Numbered from the stretch's first letter, positions 1 to 6,353 are shown. The stretch is DNA of 7,084 nt from Gammaproteobacteria bacterium (GCA_025360985.1 JANYBA010000248.1:1-7084), one strand, 5' to 3'. Program-made: numbers and translations. The notes: a model not told the origin generated them from the sequence alone.

Positions 1-93
1 GCCGTGCAGCAGGCCGCGCGCCTGCTCGGCGAGCTGGTCGTAGTGCTCGGCCTTGTTGCCGGTCAGGTGGCTGCTGGCGAACATGGGCGGCAT
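1..93 (-). CDS. Free methionine-(R)-sulfoxide reductase, GAF-domain protein (N-terminal fragment)
   Basis: Only the first 31 codons lie inside the window; the gene continues beyond base 1. Seen: the peptide begins MPPMFASSHLTGNKAEHYDQ and goes on to LAEQARGLLHG. The K-x-E-x-Y-x-x-L ... L-x-x-G pattern matches the start of the GAF-type fRMsr/YebR (MsrC) family, as in E. coli K-T-E-F-Y-A-D-L. Family knowledge: these cytosolic enzymes reduce free methionine-R-sulfoxide with thioredoxin, using cysteines in the GAF domain. Those cysteines fall outside the window, so catalytic competence cannot be judged. The start may be the ATG at 93 or the in-frame ATG at 84; neither has a clear Shine-Dalgarno sequence. 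The gene is divergent from bioD, with 86 bases between the two starts. The call rests on a short fragment recognised by eye. Confidence 0.66.
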   Translation of the reverse strand, partial: MPPMFASSHLTGNKAEHYDQLAEQARGLLHG

Positions 94-117
94 GGAGGTC
101 CAGGACAGCGGGCGGCC

Positions 118-123
118 AGTGTA
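118..123 (-). promoter_or_regulatory. Possible -10 element for the fRMsr gene
   Basis: The minus strand reads TACACT here (4 of 6 to TATAAT), in the divergent gap between the fRMsr gene and bioD. Transcription would start near base 111, leaving a leader of roughly 18-27 bases. No convincing -35 is seen at the usual distance, so this is a weak call by position and similarity only. Confidence 0.28.
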
Positions 124-163
124 CCGCCGCCACCGGCGCCATGCCCGGCCGGAAAATCCCGCC

Positions 164-172
164 TGTTACCAT
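164..172 (+). promoter_or_regulatory. Possible extended -10 element for bioD
   Basis: The bases TG-T-TACCAT form an extended -10-like element (TG, one base, then TACCAT, 4 of 6 to TATAAT). Seven bases separate it from the ATG at 180, so transcription starting at the usual distance would begin at or next to the start codon. No good -35 is visible. If real, the bioD mRNA would be leaderless, which would fit the missing Shine-Dalgarno sequence. Confidence 0.3.
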
Positions 173-179
173 CGCCGCC

Positions 180-851
180 ATGGCGCAAGGAATCTTCATC
201 ACCGGCACGGACACCGGCGTCGGCAAGACGCAGGTCAGTGTCGCCTTGCTGCATGCGCTGCGTGCGCGCGGCGCTCGAGCCATCGGCATGAAGCCGGTCG
301 CCAGCGGCTGCGCGTCGACGCCCGCCGGATGGCGCAACGACGATGCGCTGGCGTTGCAAGCCGCGAGCGCGCCTCGCCCGGACTACGAGCTCATCAATCC
401 CTTCGCATTGCCCGACGCGACCGCACCGACCATCGCCGCCGCGCACGCGGGCGTGACCGTGTCTCTGGCGCCGATCCTGGCGGCGTACCGCGGCCTTGCA
501 GCCGAGGCCGACCGGGTCGTGGTCGAAGGCGTTGGCGGCTGGCTGGCGCCGCTGGCGGAGGGCATCGAGCAAGCCGATCTCGTGCGCGCGCTCAAGCTCG
601 ACGTGGTGCTGGTGGTCGCCATGCGCCTGGGTTGCCTCAACCACGCGCGCCTGACCGCCCGCGCGATCGCCGGGGATCGTTGCCGGCTGGTGGGATGGGT
701 GGCCAACGGCACGGCCGAGCGCCTGGATTTCGCCGACGAGTATTTCGCGAGCCTGCAGCGCGCGCTGCCTGTCCCGTGCCTGGGCCGGGTGCCGTTTGCT
801 TCCGGCGTGGATGCCGCTGCCTTGGCAGAGCATCTGGAAGTTCCGGCCTGA
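180..851 (+). CDS. bioD: Dethiobiotin synthetase BioD
   Basis: BioD closes the ureido ring of dethiobiotin from 7,8-diaminopelargonate, CO2 and ATP, the penultimate step of biotin synthesis, in the cytosol as a dimer. The product is 223 aa (E. coli: about 225). Seen: the P-loop G9-T-D-T-G-V-G-K16-T17, the substrate lysine in MKPVASG (K38), the RNDDALALQ segment (D54/D55), INPFALPDATAP (residues 72-83), the Mg-binding E116 in VVVEGVGGW, LGCLNHARLTARAI, and GWVANG of the nucleotide-base region. All align by eye with E. coli BioD. The reading frame is open from an ATG at 141, but the ATG at 180 puts the P-loop at the normal distance from the N-terminus and is preferred. Neither start has a Shine-Dalgarno sequence. 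The other biotin genes are not in the window; the gene stands alone, 89 bases ahead of the efflux pair. Confidence 0.95.
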   Translation: MAQGIFITGTDTGVGKTQVSVALLHALRARGARAIGMKPVASGCASTPAGWRNDDALALQAASAPRPDYELINPFALPDATAPTIAAAHAGVTVSLAPILAAYRGLAAEADRVVVEGVGGWLAPLAEGIEQADLVRALKLDVVLVVAMRLGCLNHARLTARAIAGDRCRLVGWVANGTAERLDFADEYFASLQRALPVPCLGRVPFASGVDAAALAEHLEVPA

Positions 852-886
852 AGGCGGGACTTTCGGCAGGGGTCAGGCCGCCGGAA
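841..886 (+). repeat. Imperfect inverted repeat over the bioD stop codon
   Basis: The left arm TTCCGGCCTGA (841-851) includes the bioD stop codon. The right arm TCAGGCCGCCGGAA (873-886) is its reverse complement apart from three extra bases, and about 21 bases form the loop. No T-run follows, so it is not a classic intrinsic terminator. It could act as a 3'-end stabiliser or weak attenuator between bioD and the efflux genes, or be chance in GC-rich DNA. Confidence 0.4.
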
Positions 887-940
887 GTCGCTAAACTCAT
901 CGGTACAGAAATGCCAACAATCGCGCAGAGGTAGATCCGC

Positions 941-2014
941 ATGTCCCGTCTGAACCGCCTAGTCCCCCTCGCGATCCTGCTTTTGTCCGCCTGCGGATCC
1001 TCCGGCCCCGGCGGCCAGGGCGGCCCCCCCGGCGGCGGCATGCCGCCGATGACGGTGGAAACCGCCACGGTCGAAGCGCGGCCGCTGGCGAACGGATTCG
1101 AAACCGTCGGCAGCCTGCGGGCCCATGAATCAGTGGTCGTCCGGCCGGAAGTAGCAGGACGGGTCGTCAAGATCCATTTCGCCGAGGGCAGTCGAGTCGC
1201 TGCCGGGCAACCGCTTTTCAGCCTCGACGCCAGCCAGGCACAGGCCAGCGTCAATGAAGCGGCGGCCAACCTCAACAACAGCCAGCGCGCGGTCGATCGC
1301 GCCAAGGACCTCGTCGCGCAGAAATTGATTTCCCAGGCCGATGCCGACAAGGCGGTCGCGCAGTTCGGTGTCGACCAGGCCCGCCTAGCGTCAGCGCGCG
1401 CCGCGTTGACCAAGATGACCTTGAGTGCGCCGTTCGCCGGCCAGATCGGCCTGCGCAGCGTCAGCGTCGGCGAGTTCGTCAACGTCGGGCAGGATCTCGT
1501 GACCCTGGTGCAGCTCGACCCGATCGAAGCTGACTTCAGCGTGCCGGAAGCGATGTTGTCGCAGCTCAGCCGCGGCCAGAAACTGGGCGTGCAGGTCGAT
1601 GCCTTCCCCGGCCAGAACTTCGAAGGGCAGGTCCTCGCGATCGACCCGATCGTGGACGCCAACAGCCGCAGCATCCGCTTGCGCGCGCAGTTCGCCAACC
1701 CGGAGTCGCGGCTGATGCCCGGCCAGTTCGCGCGCCTGCAGCTGGCCGCCAGCGGCGACGGCGGCGATGCCCTGCTGATTCCGGAACAAGCGCTGATGCA
1801 GGAAGGTGACAATCGCTACGTCTACCTTGTCGTCTCCGGCAAGGCGAAGAAAACCGTAGTCAAGACCGGCCGGCGCATCCCCGGCCAGATCGAGATCGTC
1901 GATGGCATCAAGGCCGGCGACGTGGTGATCACCGCCGGGCAGGCCAAGCCGATGATGTACGACGGCGCCGCCGTCGCGACGGCGCCCGCGGCCGGCACCG
2001 GCAAGGGCGGCTGA
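941..2014 (+). CDS. RND efflux periplasmic adaptor (membrane fusion protein), lipoprotein
   Basis: This 357-aa HlyD/AcrA-type adaptor would link the inner-membrane RND pump encoded next to it with an outer-membrane channel. Seen: a lipoprotein signal with lipobox L15-S-A-C18, then a Gly/Pro-rich linker (19-36). The lipoyl half-motif (about 64-95) contains GRVVKIHFAEGSRVAAGQPL. An alpha-hairpin follows (about 97-155), then the second lipoyl half (TLSAPFAGQIGLRSVSVGEF), a beta-barrel (ADFSVPEAMLSQL onward) and a membrane-proximal domain ending near TAGQAKPM. The hairpin tip carries R120, L124 and S131 with the exact +4/+11 spacing of AcrA's R-L-S TolC-docking motif. Gly at position +2 after the lipid Cys suits inner-membrane retention. 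AGAGG-type sequence (AGAGG at 927-931) lies 9 bases before the ATG. The pump gene starts 6 bases after the stop, so the two form an operon. Substrates cannot be read from the sequence. Confidence 0.92.
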   Translation: MSRLNRLVPLAILLLSACGSSGPGGQGGPPGGGMPPMTVETATVEARPLANGFETVGSLRAHESVVVRPEVAGRVVKIHFAEGSRVAAGQPLFSLDASQAQASVNEAAANLNNSQRAVDRAKDLVAQKLISQADADKAVAQFGVDQARLASARAALTKMTLSAPFAGQIGLRSVSVGEFVNVGQDLVTLVQLDPIEADFSVPEAMLSQLSRGQKLGVQVDAFPGQNFEGQVLAIDPIVDANSRSIRLRAQFANPESRLMPGQFARLQLAASGDGGDALLIPEQALMQEGDNRYVYLVVSGKAKKTVVKTGRRIPGQIEIVDGIKAGDVVITAGQAKPMMYDGAAVATAPAAGTGKGG

Positions 2015-2020
2015 CCGGCC

Positions 2021-5000
2021 ATGGTGATTTCGGATATTTCGATCCGCCGCCCGGTCTTTGCGATCGTCATCAACCTGGTGGTCCTGTTGGTTGGCTTCAT
2101 CAGCTACCAGCGGCTGGCGGTGCGCCTGATCCCCAAGGTCGACGAGCCGGTGGTGACCGTCAACACGGCTTACCCCGGCGCCAGCGCCCAGGTGATCGAG
2201 ACCCAGATCACCAAGCCGATCGAGGACGCGCTTTCGGGCATCGAGGGCGTCGAGTTCATCCAGTCGGTCAGCCGCGAACAAAGCAGCCAGGTGACCATTC
2301 GCTTCCGGCTCAATCGCGATCCCGACGCCGCTGCCGCCGACGTCCGCGACCGCGTCGGCCAAGCCCGGCAGTTCCTGCCCGACGAGGCCAAGGAACCGAT
2401 CATCCAGAAGCAGGAGGCCGACGCGCAGCCGATCATCTACCTGGCCTTCTCGTCCGACCGCCACCCGCAGGTCGAGATCGCCGATGTCGCCACCCGCCTG
2501 GTCAAGGACCGCGTGCAGACGCTGCCGGGTGTCGCCCAGGCGCAGGTTTACAGCAGCACCTACGCCATGCGCATCTGGCTGCAGCCGCAGCGCCTGGCCG
2601 GCTTCGGCCTGACGCCCGCCGATGTCGAGAACGCGCTGCGCAAACAGAATGTTGAAATCCCCGCCGGTCGCGTCGAAGGCACGCAGCGGGAATTCACCGT
2701 GCTTTCGGAAACCGACCTGAAGACGCCGGCGCAGTTCAGCGCGATCATCCTCGGCAACGTCAATGGTTACCTGGTGCGCCTGGGCGATGTCGCCAAGGTC
2801 GAACTCGGCCAGCAGGAAGACCGCTTCCGTGCCCGCTTCCGCGGCAAGCCGGCCGTGCCCCTGGGCATCGTCAAGCAGGCCACCGCCAATCCGCTGGAGA
2901 TTTCCGCGGGGCTCAAAAAGATGTTGCCGGAGATCCAGCGCACCCTGCCCGAAGGCATGAAGGTCGAGATCGCCTACGACACCACCGTCTTCATCGAGAA
3001 GTCGATCGAGGAAGTGAAAAAGACCGTCGGCGAAGCGATCCTCCTGGTGGTCCTGGTGATCTTCCTGTTCCTGCGCAGCTGGCGCGCGGTGCTGGTGCCG
3101 ATCGTCACCATCCCGGTGTCGTTGATCGGCGCCTTCGGCCTGATGTACGCCTTCGGCTTCACGATCAACACCCTGACGTTGTTGGCGATGGTGCTGGCGA
3201 TCGGCCTGGTGGTCGACGACGCGATCGTGATGCTGGAGAACATTTATCGGCACATCGAAGAAGGCATGGCGCCGATGGAAGCGGCCTTCAAGGGCAGCAA
3301 GGAGATTGGCTTCGCGATCGTCGCCATGACCCTGACCCTGACCGCGGTCTACGTGCCGCTGGCGTTTTCCACCGGCCACACCGGCAAGTTGTTCGTCGAG
3401 TTCGCGCTGACCTTGGCCGGCGCGGTGCTGGTGTCCGGCTTCACGGCGCTCAGCCTGTCGCCGATGATGAGCTCGCGCCTGCTCCAGCACTCGAACAAGC
3501 ACGGCCGGTTCTACGAGGCCGGCGAGAGCGCCCTGCGCTGGCTGGACAATACTTACCGCAGCATGCTGACCCTGGCGCTGAGATCGCGATTTTTGGTGAT
3601 CGGTGGCGCTGGCGTTATTTTTGCCCTGGCGCTCTTCCTGTTCGCGGGATTGCCGAGCGCGATCGTTCCCGCATTTGCGCAGGACTGGAAATCGATCAAG
3701 GGCTTGCCCGACGAATTGGCGCCCAGGGAGGACCAGGGCTTCATCATGGGCTTCGGCATCGCGCCGCAGGGCGCGACGGTCGAATACACCGACAAGTACG
3801 CGAGGCAGATCGAGGCCATCCTGGAAAAGACCGACGGCGTCGAGGGCGTGTTCCAGATCGTCGGCTTCCCGGACATCACCACCACCATCGGTTTCGCCCT
3901 GCTCAAGGATTGGAGCCAGCGCCCGATGCCCGCGGAATCGATGAAGGGCATGCTGTTCGGGCAATTCATGGCCGTGCCCGGCGTGATGGCGTTTCCGGTG
4001 ACGCCTGATCCGCTCGGCCAGCAGGGATTTGGCCAGCCGGTCAGTTTCGTGGTCGAAACCACCGGCACCTGGGAAGACCTGCAGGCGATCATCGGCAAGA
4101 TGATGGCCAAGATCGCCACCAACCCCAAGCTCACCAATCCCGACAGCGACCTGAAGCTGGACAAGCCGCAGCTGAAGGTCTCGGTCAATCGCGACAAGGT
4201 CGCCACGGTCGGCACCAGCGTCGACACGGTCGGACACACGCTCGAGACCCTGCTCGGTGGCCGCAATGTCACCCGTTTCAAGAAGGGCACCGAGCAGTAC
4301 GACGTGATCGTGCAGGTCGAGGACGCTTCGCGGCGCACGCCCGGGGACGTCAGCAACATCTTCGTTCGCGCCGGCGACGGCCAGATGGTGCAGTTGGCCA
4401 GCCTGGTCGACGTGAAGGAAACGGTGGCGGCCAAGGAACTCAACCATTTCAACAAACTGCGCGCGGCGACCATCAGCCTCGGCCTGGCGCCGGGTTATTC
4501 GCAGGGCGAAGCGCTTGCATGGCTCGAACAAGCCCTGCACGAAGTGGCGCCCACCGCGCTGTACGACTTCTCCGGGCAGAGCCGCGAGCTCCATGAGTCG
4601 TCCAATGACTTCAAGTTGATCTTCGCGTTGGCGATCGCCTTCATCTACCTGGTCCTGGCGGCGCAGTTCGAAAGCTGGATCGATCCTTTCGTGATCCTGC
4701 TGGCGGTGCCGCTGGCGGCGTTCGGTGCTTTCCTGGCGCTGAAGCTGACCGGCGGTGGCTGGAACATCTACACCAAGATCGGCATCGTCACCCTGGTCGG
4801 ACTGATCGCCAAGCACGGCATCCTGATCGTCGAGTTTTCCAACCAATTGCAGCTGCAAGGCGAGAGCAAGTTCGACGCCGTTCTGCATGCCGCGGCGCGA
4901 CGCCTGCGGCCGATCCTGATGACCACCGGCGCGATGGTGCTGGGCGCCGTCCCCTTGGCGATGGCCCACGGCGCCGGCGCCGAAGCGCGCAACCAGCTCG

Positions 5001-5107
5001 GCATGGTGATCGTCGGCGGCATGGGCATCGGCACCTTCTTCACCCTGTTCGTGGTGCCTTGCGTCTACTTGCTGATCGCCCGCGACCACCGCGCCTCGGG
5101 CGCTTGA
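2021..5107 (+). CDS. RND efflux pump, inner-membrane permease subunit (HAE-1/AcrB-like)
   Basis: This 1028-aa proton-driven exporter belongs to the AcrB/MexB superfamily, normal length, and would act as a trimer with the adaptor upstream. Seen: the N-terminus ISDISIRRPVFAIVINL with TM1 (about 12-29) and the porter domain with PKVDEPVVTVNTAYPGAS. TM2 (about 337-352), TM3 (358-376) and TM4 (383-402) follow, with the proton-relay pair D399-D400 in GLVVDDAIVMLEN. TM7 lies at about 524-543, then the second porter half with REDQGF, TM8 (about 866-884), and K931 in GLIAKHGILIVEF, matching AcrB K940. The C-terminus has RRLRPILMTT and VVPCVYLL. All relay residues seen are intact. Odd: about 18 extra residues (546-563) sit between TM7 and the ELAP-x-EDxG segment. 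Spacing from the adaptor is 6 bases with only a weak AAGGG at 2003-2007, suggesting translational coupling. No regulator or TolC-type gene is adjacent. Drug, solvent or lipid-like substrates are all possible. Confidence 0.93.
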   Translation: MVISDISIRRPVFAIVINLVVLLVGFISYQRLAVRLIPKVDEPVVTVNTAYPGASAQVIETQITKPIEDALSGIEGVEFIQSVSREQSSQVTIRFRLNRDPDAAAADVRDRVGQARQFLPDEAKEPIIQKQEADAQPIIYLAFSSDRHPQVEIADVATRLVKDRVQTLPGVAQAQVYSSTYAMRIWLQPQRLAGFGLTPADVENALRKQNVEIPAGRVEGTQREFTVLSETDLKTPAQFSAIILGNVNGYLVRLGDVAKVELGQQEDRFRARFRGKPAVPLGIVKQATANPLEISAGLKKMLPEIQRTLPEGMKVEIAYDTTVFIEKSIEEVKKTVGEAILLVVLVIFLFLRSWRAVLVPIVTIPVSLIGAFGLMYAFGFTINTLTLLAMVLAIGLVVDDAIVMLENIYRHIEEGMAPMEAAFKGSKEIGFAIVAMTLTLTAVYVPLAFSTGHTGKLFVEFALTLAGAVLVSGFTALSLSPMMSSRLLQHSNKHGRFYEAGESALRWLDNTYRSMLTLALRSRFLVIGGAGVIFALALFLFAGLPSAIVPAFAQDWKSIKGLPDELAPREDQGFIMGFGIAPQGATVEYTDKYARQIEAILEKTDGVEGVFQIVGFPDITTTIGFALLKDWSQRPMPAESMKGMLFGQFMAVPGVMAFPVTPDPLGQQGFGQPVSFVVETTGTWEDLQAIIGKMMAKIATNPKLTNPDSDLKLDKPQLKVSVNRDKVATVGTSVDTVGHTLETLLGGRNVTRFKKGTEQYDVIVQVEDASRRTPGDVSNIFVRAGDGQMVQLASLVDVKETVAAKELNHFNKLRAATISLGLAPGYSQGEALAWLEQALHEVAPTALYDFSGQSRELHESSNDFKLIFALAIAFIYLVLAAQFESWIDPFVILLAVPLAAFGAFLALKLTGGGWNIYTKIGIVTLVGLIAKHGILIVEFSNQLQLQGESKFDAVLHAAARRLRPILMTTGAMVLGAVPLAMAHGAGAEARNQLGMVIVGGMGIGTFFTLFVVPCVYLLIARDHRASGA

Positions 5108-5119
5108 TCGCGGCAGGAT

Positions 5120-5815
5120 TCAAACGCGGCCGACCACCGGGATCTGCGCGCCGGTGACGGCGCGGGCCTCATCCGAAACCAGGAACAGGATCACCGCCGC
5201 CAGCTGCGCCGGTTGCACCCAGCGGCTGAAATCGGCCTTCGGCATGTCGGCGCGATTGGCCGGGGTGTCGATGGTGCTCGGCAGCACCGCATTGACGGTG
5301 ATGCCAGCATCCTTGAGTTCTTCGGCCAGGGCTTCGGTCAGCTTCGCCACGCCGGCTTTCGATGCGGCGTAGGCACCCATGCCGGCGCCGGCCTTGTTCG
5401 CGCCCATGGCGCCGACGTTGACGATGCTGCCGCGACCGCGCTCGCGCAGATAGGGCAGCGCCGACTTGCTCGCGACCACGGCGGTGCGCAGGTTCATGGT
5501 GTAGAGCCGATCCCAGGTGTCGAGGCTGCCGTCGGCCAGGGTTTCCCACTGGAAGCCACCGGCGATGTTGACCAGGGCATCGAGCCCGCCGAAGGACTTC
5601 GCGATTCTCTCGAAGGCGCCGGCCGCGGAATCGACCTGGCCGAGGTCGACGTCGCCGACCAGCAGGGCGCCGGCAAGGTCGTCGGGATTGCGCGGCGCCG
5701 CAGCGCGATCGATCGCCGCCACCCGCGCGCCCTGCGCGAGCGCGGCGCGCACCACGGCGCTGCCGAGCGCTCCGAACGCGCCGGTGATGGCGATGGCCTT
5801 GCCCTCGAGGTTCAT
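5120..5815 (-). CDS. SDR-family oxidoreductase, dihydropteridine-reductase-like
   Basis: A 231-aa Rossmann-fold NAD(P)H-dependent short-chain dehydrogenase. Seen: TGAFGALG (residues 11-18), an acidic residue after strand 2 (D36, favouring NADH), VNIAGGF (82-88), N108, and the Y149-x3-K153 pair in GAYAASKAG. The usual catalytic Ser, 13 residues before the Tyr, is Ala (A136, in [11 protein letters not shown]). Dihydropteridine reductase, as I recall, also has Ala there, and the C-terminal segments [12 protein letters not shown] and MPKADFSRW closely resemble its VLPVTLDTPMNR and MPEADFSSW. The frame is open far upstream; the ATG at 5815 is chosen because AGGAG lies 6 bases before it and the Rossmann motif then sits at the N-terminus. 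It overlaps the queD stop as ATGA, implying coupled translation. Inference: reduction or recycling of a pterin linked to QueD. Generic SDR activity on another carbonyl remains possible. Confidence 0.85.
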   Translation of the reverse strand: MNLEGKAIAITGAFGALGSAVVRAALAQGARVAAIDRAAAPRNPDDLAGALLVGDVDLGQVDSAAGAFERIAKSFGGLDALVNIAGGFQWETLADGSLDTWDRLYTMNLRTAVVASKSALPYLRERGRGSIVNVGAMGANKAGAGMGAYAASKAGVAKLTEALAEELKDAGITVNAVLPSTIDTPANRADMPKADFSRWVQPAQLAAVILFLVSDEARAVTGAQIPVVGRV

Positions 5816-6189
5816 GGCGTGCTCCTGTTGTCGTCGGGGCCGCGGTAGCGGCAGCCGGAGGTGCAGGTTTCGTGCAGCACGATCTCCGACAAGGCCGGCA
5901 ATCGCGGCTTGAGTTCGTTCCAGATCCAGATCGCAAGGTTCTCGCTGGTCGGATTTTCCAGGCCCGGAACCTCGTTGAGATAGTTGTGATCGAGGCGGTC
6001 GTGGATCGGCGCGAACGCCTGCTTGATGTCGGCGAAGTCCATGATCCAGCCGCTGTGCGAATCCGGCGTCCCGGCCACGTGCAGCTCGACGGCGAAGGAA
6101 TGGCCGTGCAGGCGCGCGCACTTGTGCCCGGCCGGAACATTCGGCAAGCGGTGCGCCGCCTCGATGCGGAAGACCTTGAAGATATCCAT
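5812..6189 (-). CDS. queD: 6-carboxy-5,6,7,8-tetrahydropterin synthase QueD
   Basis: QueD converts 7,8-dihydroneopterin triphosphate to 6-carboxytetrahydropterin, the first committed step towards preQ0 and the queuosine base of tRNAs with GUN anticodons. The 125-aa product follows E. coli QueD (about 120 aa) nearly throughout. Seen: zinc ligands H13 (EAAHRLP) and H28/H30 (CARLHGHSF), catalytic C24, the D67-H68 pair in [20 protein letters not shown], and E107 in HETCTSGC. Cys at position 24 fits QueD-type rather than folate-type PTPS homologues. The ATG at 6189 is preferred over an upstream GTG at 6201 because it gives the family N-terminus; only a weak GGTGG precedes it. The gene begins 28 bases after the tRNA-Met CCA end with no terminator or separate promoter seen, and its stop overlaps the SDR start. 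No preQ1 riboswitch fits in the short upstream gap. Confidence 0.94.
   Translation of the reverse strand: MDIFKVFRIEAAHRLPNVPAGHKCARLHGHSFAVELHVAGTPDSHSGWIMDFADIKQAFAPIHDRLDHNYLNEVPGLENPTSENLAIWIWNELKPRLPALSEIVLHETCTSGCRYRGPDDNRSTP
5822..5826 (-). promoter_or_regulatory. Shine-Dalgarno sequence fixing the SDR start
   Basis: The minus strand reads AGGAG here, 6 bases before the ATG at 5815 and inside the 3' end of queD. It decides the SDR start against longer in-frame extensions that would run back through queD. Confidence 0.75.
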
Positions 6190-6217
6190 TCGGAACGCCA
6201 CCGCGGCAGGGAAGAAC

Positions 6218-6294
6218 TGGTGGCTATGGGTGGACTCGAACCACCGACCTCGGCATTATGAGTGCCACGCTCTAACCGGCTGAGCTACATAGCC
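6218..6294 (-). tRNA. tRNA-Met (anticodon CAT), elongator type
   Basis: The minus strand folds as a complete 77-base tRNA. The acceptor arm GGCTATG pairs with CATAGCC; the D-arm is GCTC/GAGC with loop AGCCGGTTA. The anticodon stem GGCA/TGCC encloses loop CTCATAA with CAT at 6260-6258. The T-arm GGTGG/CCACC has loop TTCGAGT, the discriminator is A, and CCA is encoded (6220-6218). The GGCTA... acceptor resembles E. coli elongator tRNA-Met and is unlike initiator tRNA (which lacks the first pair) or the GGCCCC-type acceptor of tRNA-Ile2(CAT). An Ile2 identity through lysidine is therefore unlikely but not formally excluded. It has its own strong upstream promoter and is followed closely by queD on the same strand. 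Confidence 0.96.
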
Positions 6295-6324
6295 ACGCGC
6301 CGCCCTGGATCGAGCGGGGCGCGA

Positions 6325-6353
6325 ATTCTAACTTCCCGCGCCGTTCCGGGCAA
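6325..6353 (-). promoter_or_regulatory. Sigma-70 promoter of the tRNA-Met(-queD-SDR) unit
   Basis: On the minus strand, a -35 TTGCCC (6353-6348) and a -10 TAGAAT (6330-6325) are separated by exactly 17 bases. A GC-rich stretch follows (TCGCGCCCCGC), the discriminator type expected for stable-RNA promoters under stringent control. Predicted transcription start is near 6318, about 24 bases before the mature tRNA 5' end. It is the only convincing promoter upstream of queD and the SDR gene in this window. Confidence 0.72.

Noticed and set aside
141..179. Longer bioD start at ATG 141, adding 13 residues
   Set aside because: It would push the P-loop further from the N-terminus than is normal for BioD and has no better ribosome-binding site.
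63..833. Open 256-codon frame on the minus strand opposite bioD
   Set aside because: Low-complexity composition with no motifs. bioD fully explains the region, and the true minus-strand gene at the left edge uses another frame.
1391..5089. Uninterrupted 1232-codon open frame on the minus strand, antisense to the adaptor and pump genes
   Set aside because: Its product is an Asp/Arg/His/Gln-rich, domain-less string, as expected from the complement of a GC3-biased gene. The plus-strand genes are full-length and clearly conserved, and no Shine-Dalgarno sequence or family motif supports the antisense frame.
6190..6217. preQ1 riboswitch upstream of queD
   Set aside because: Only 28 bases separate the tRNA CCA end from the queD ATG, and no preQ1-type hairpin with an A-rich tail is visible.
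6218..6294. tRNA gene as an integration site for a mobile element
   Set aside because: No integrase, no repeat of the tRNA 3' end and no foreign-looking DNA are seen next to it; queD follows immediately.
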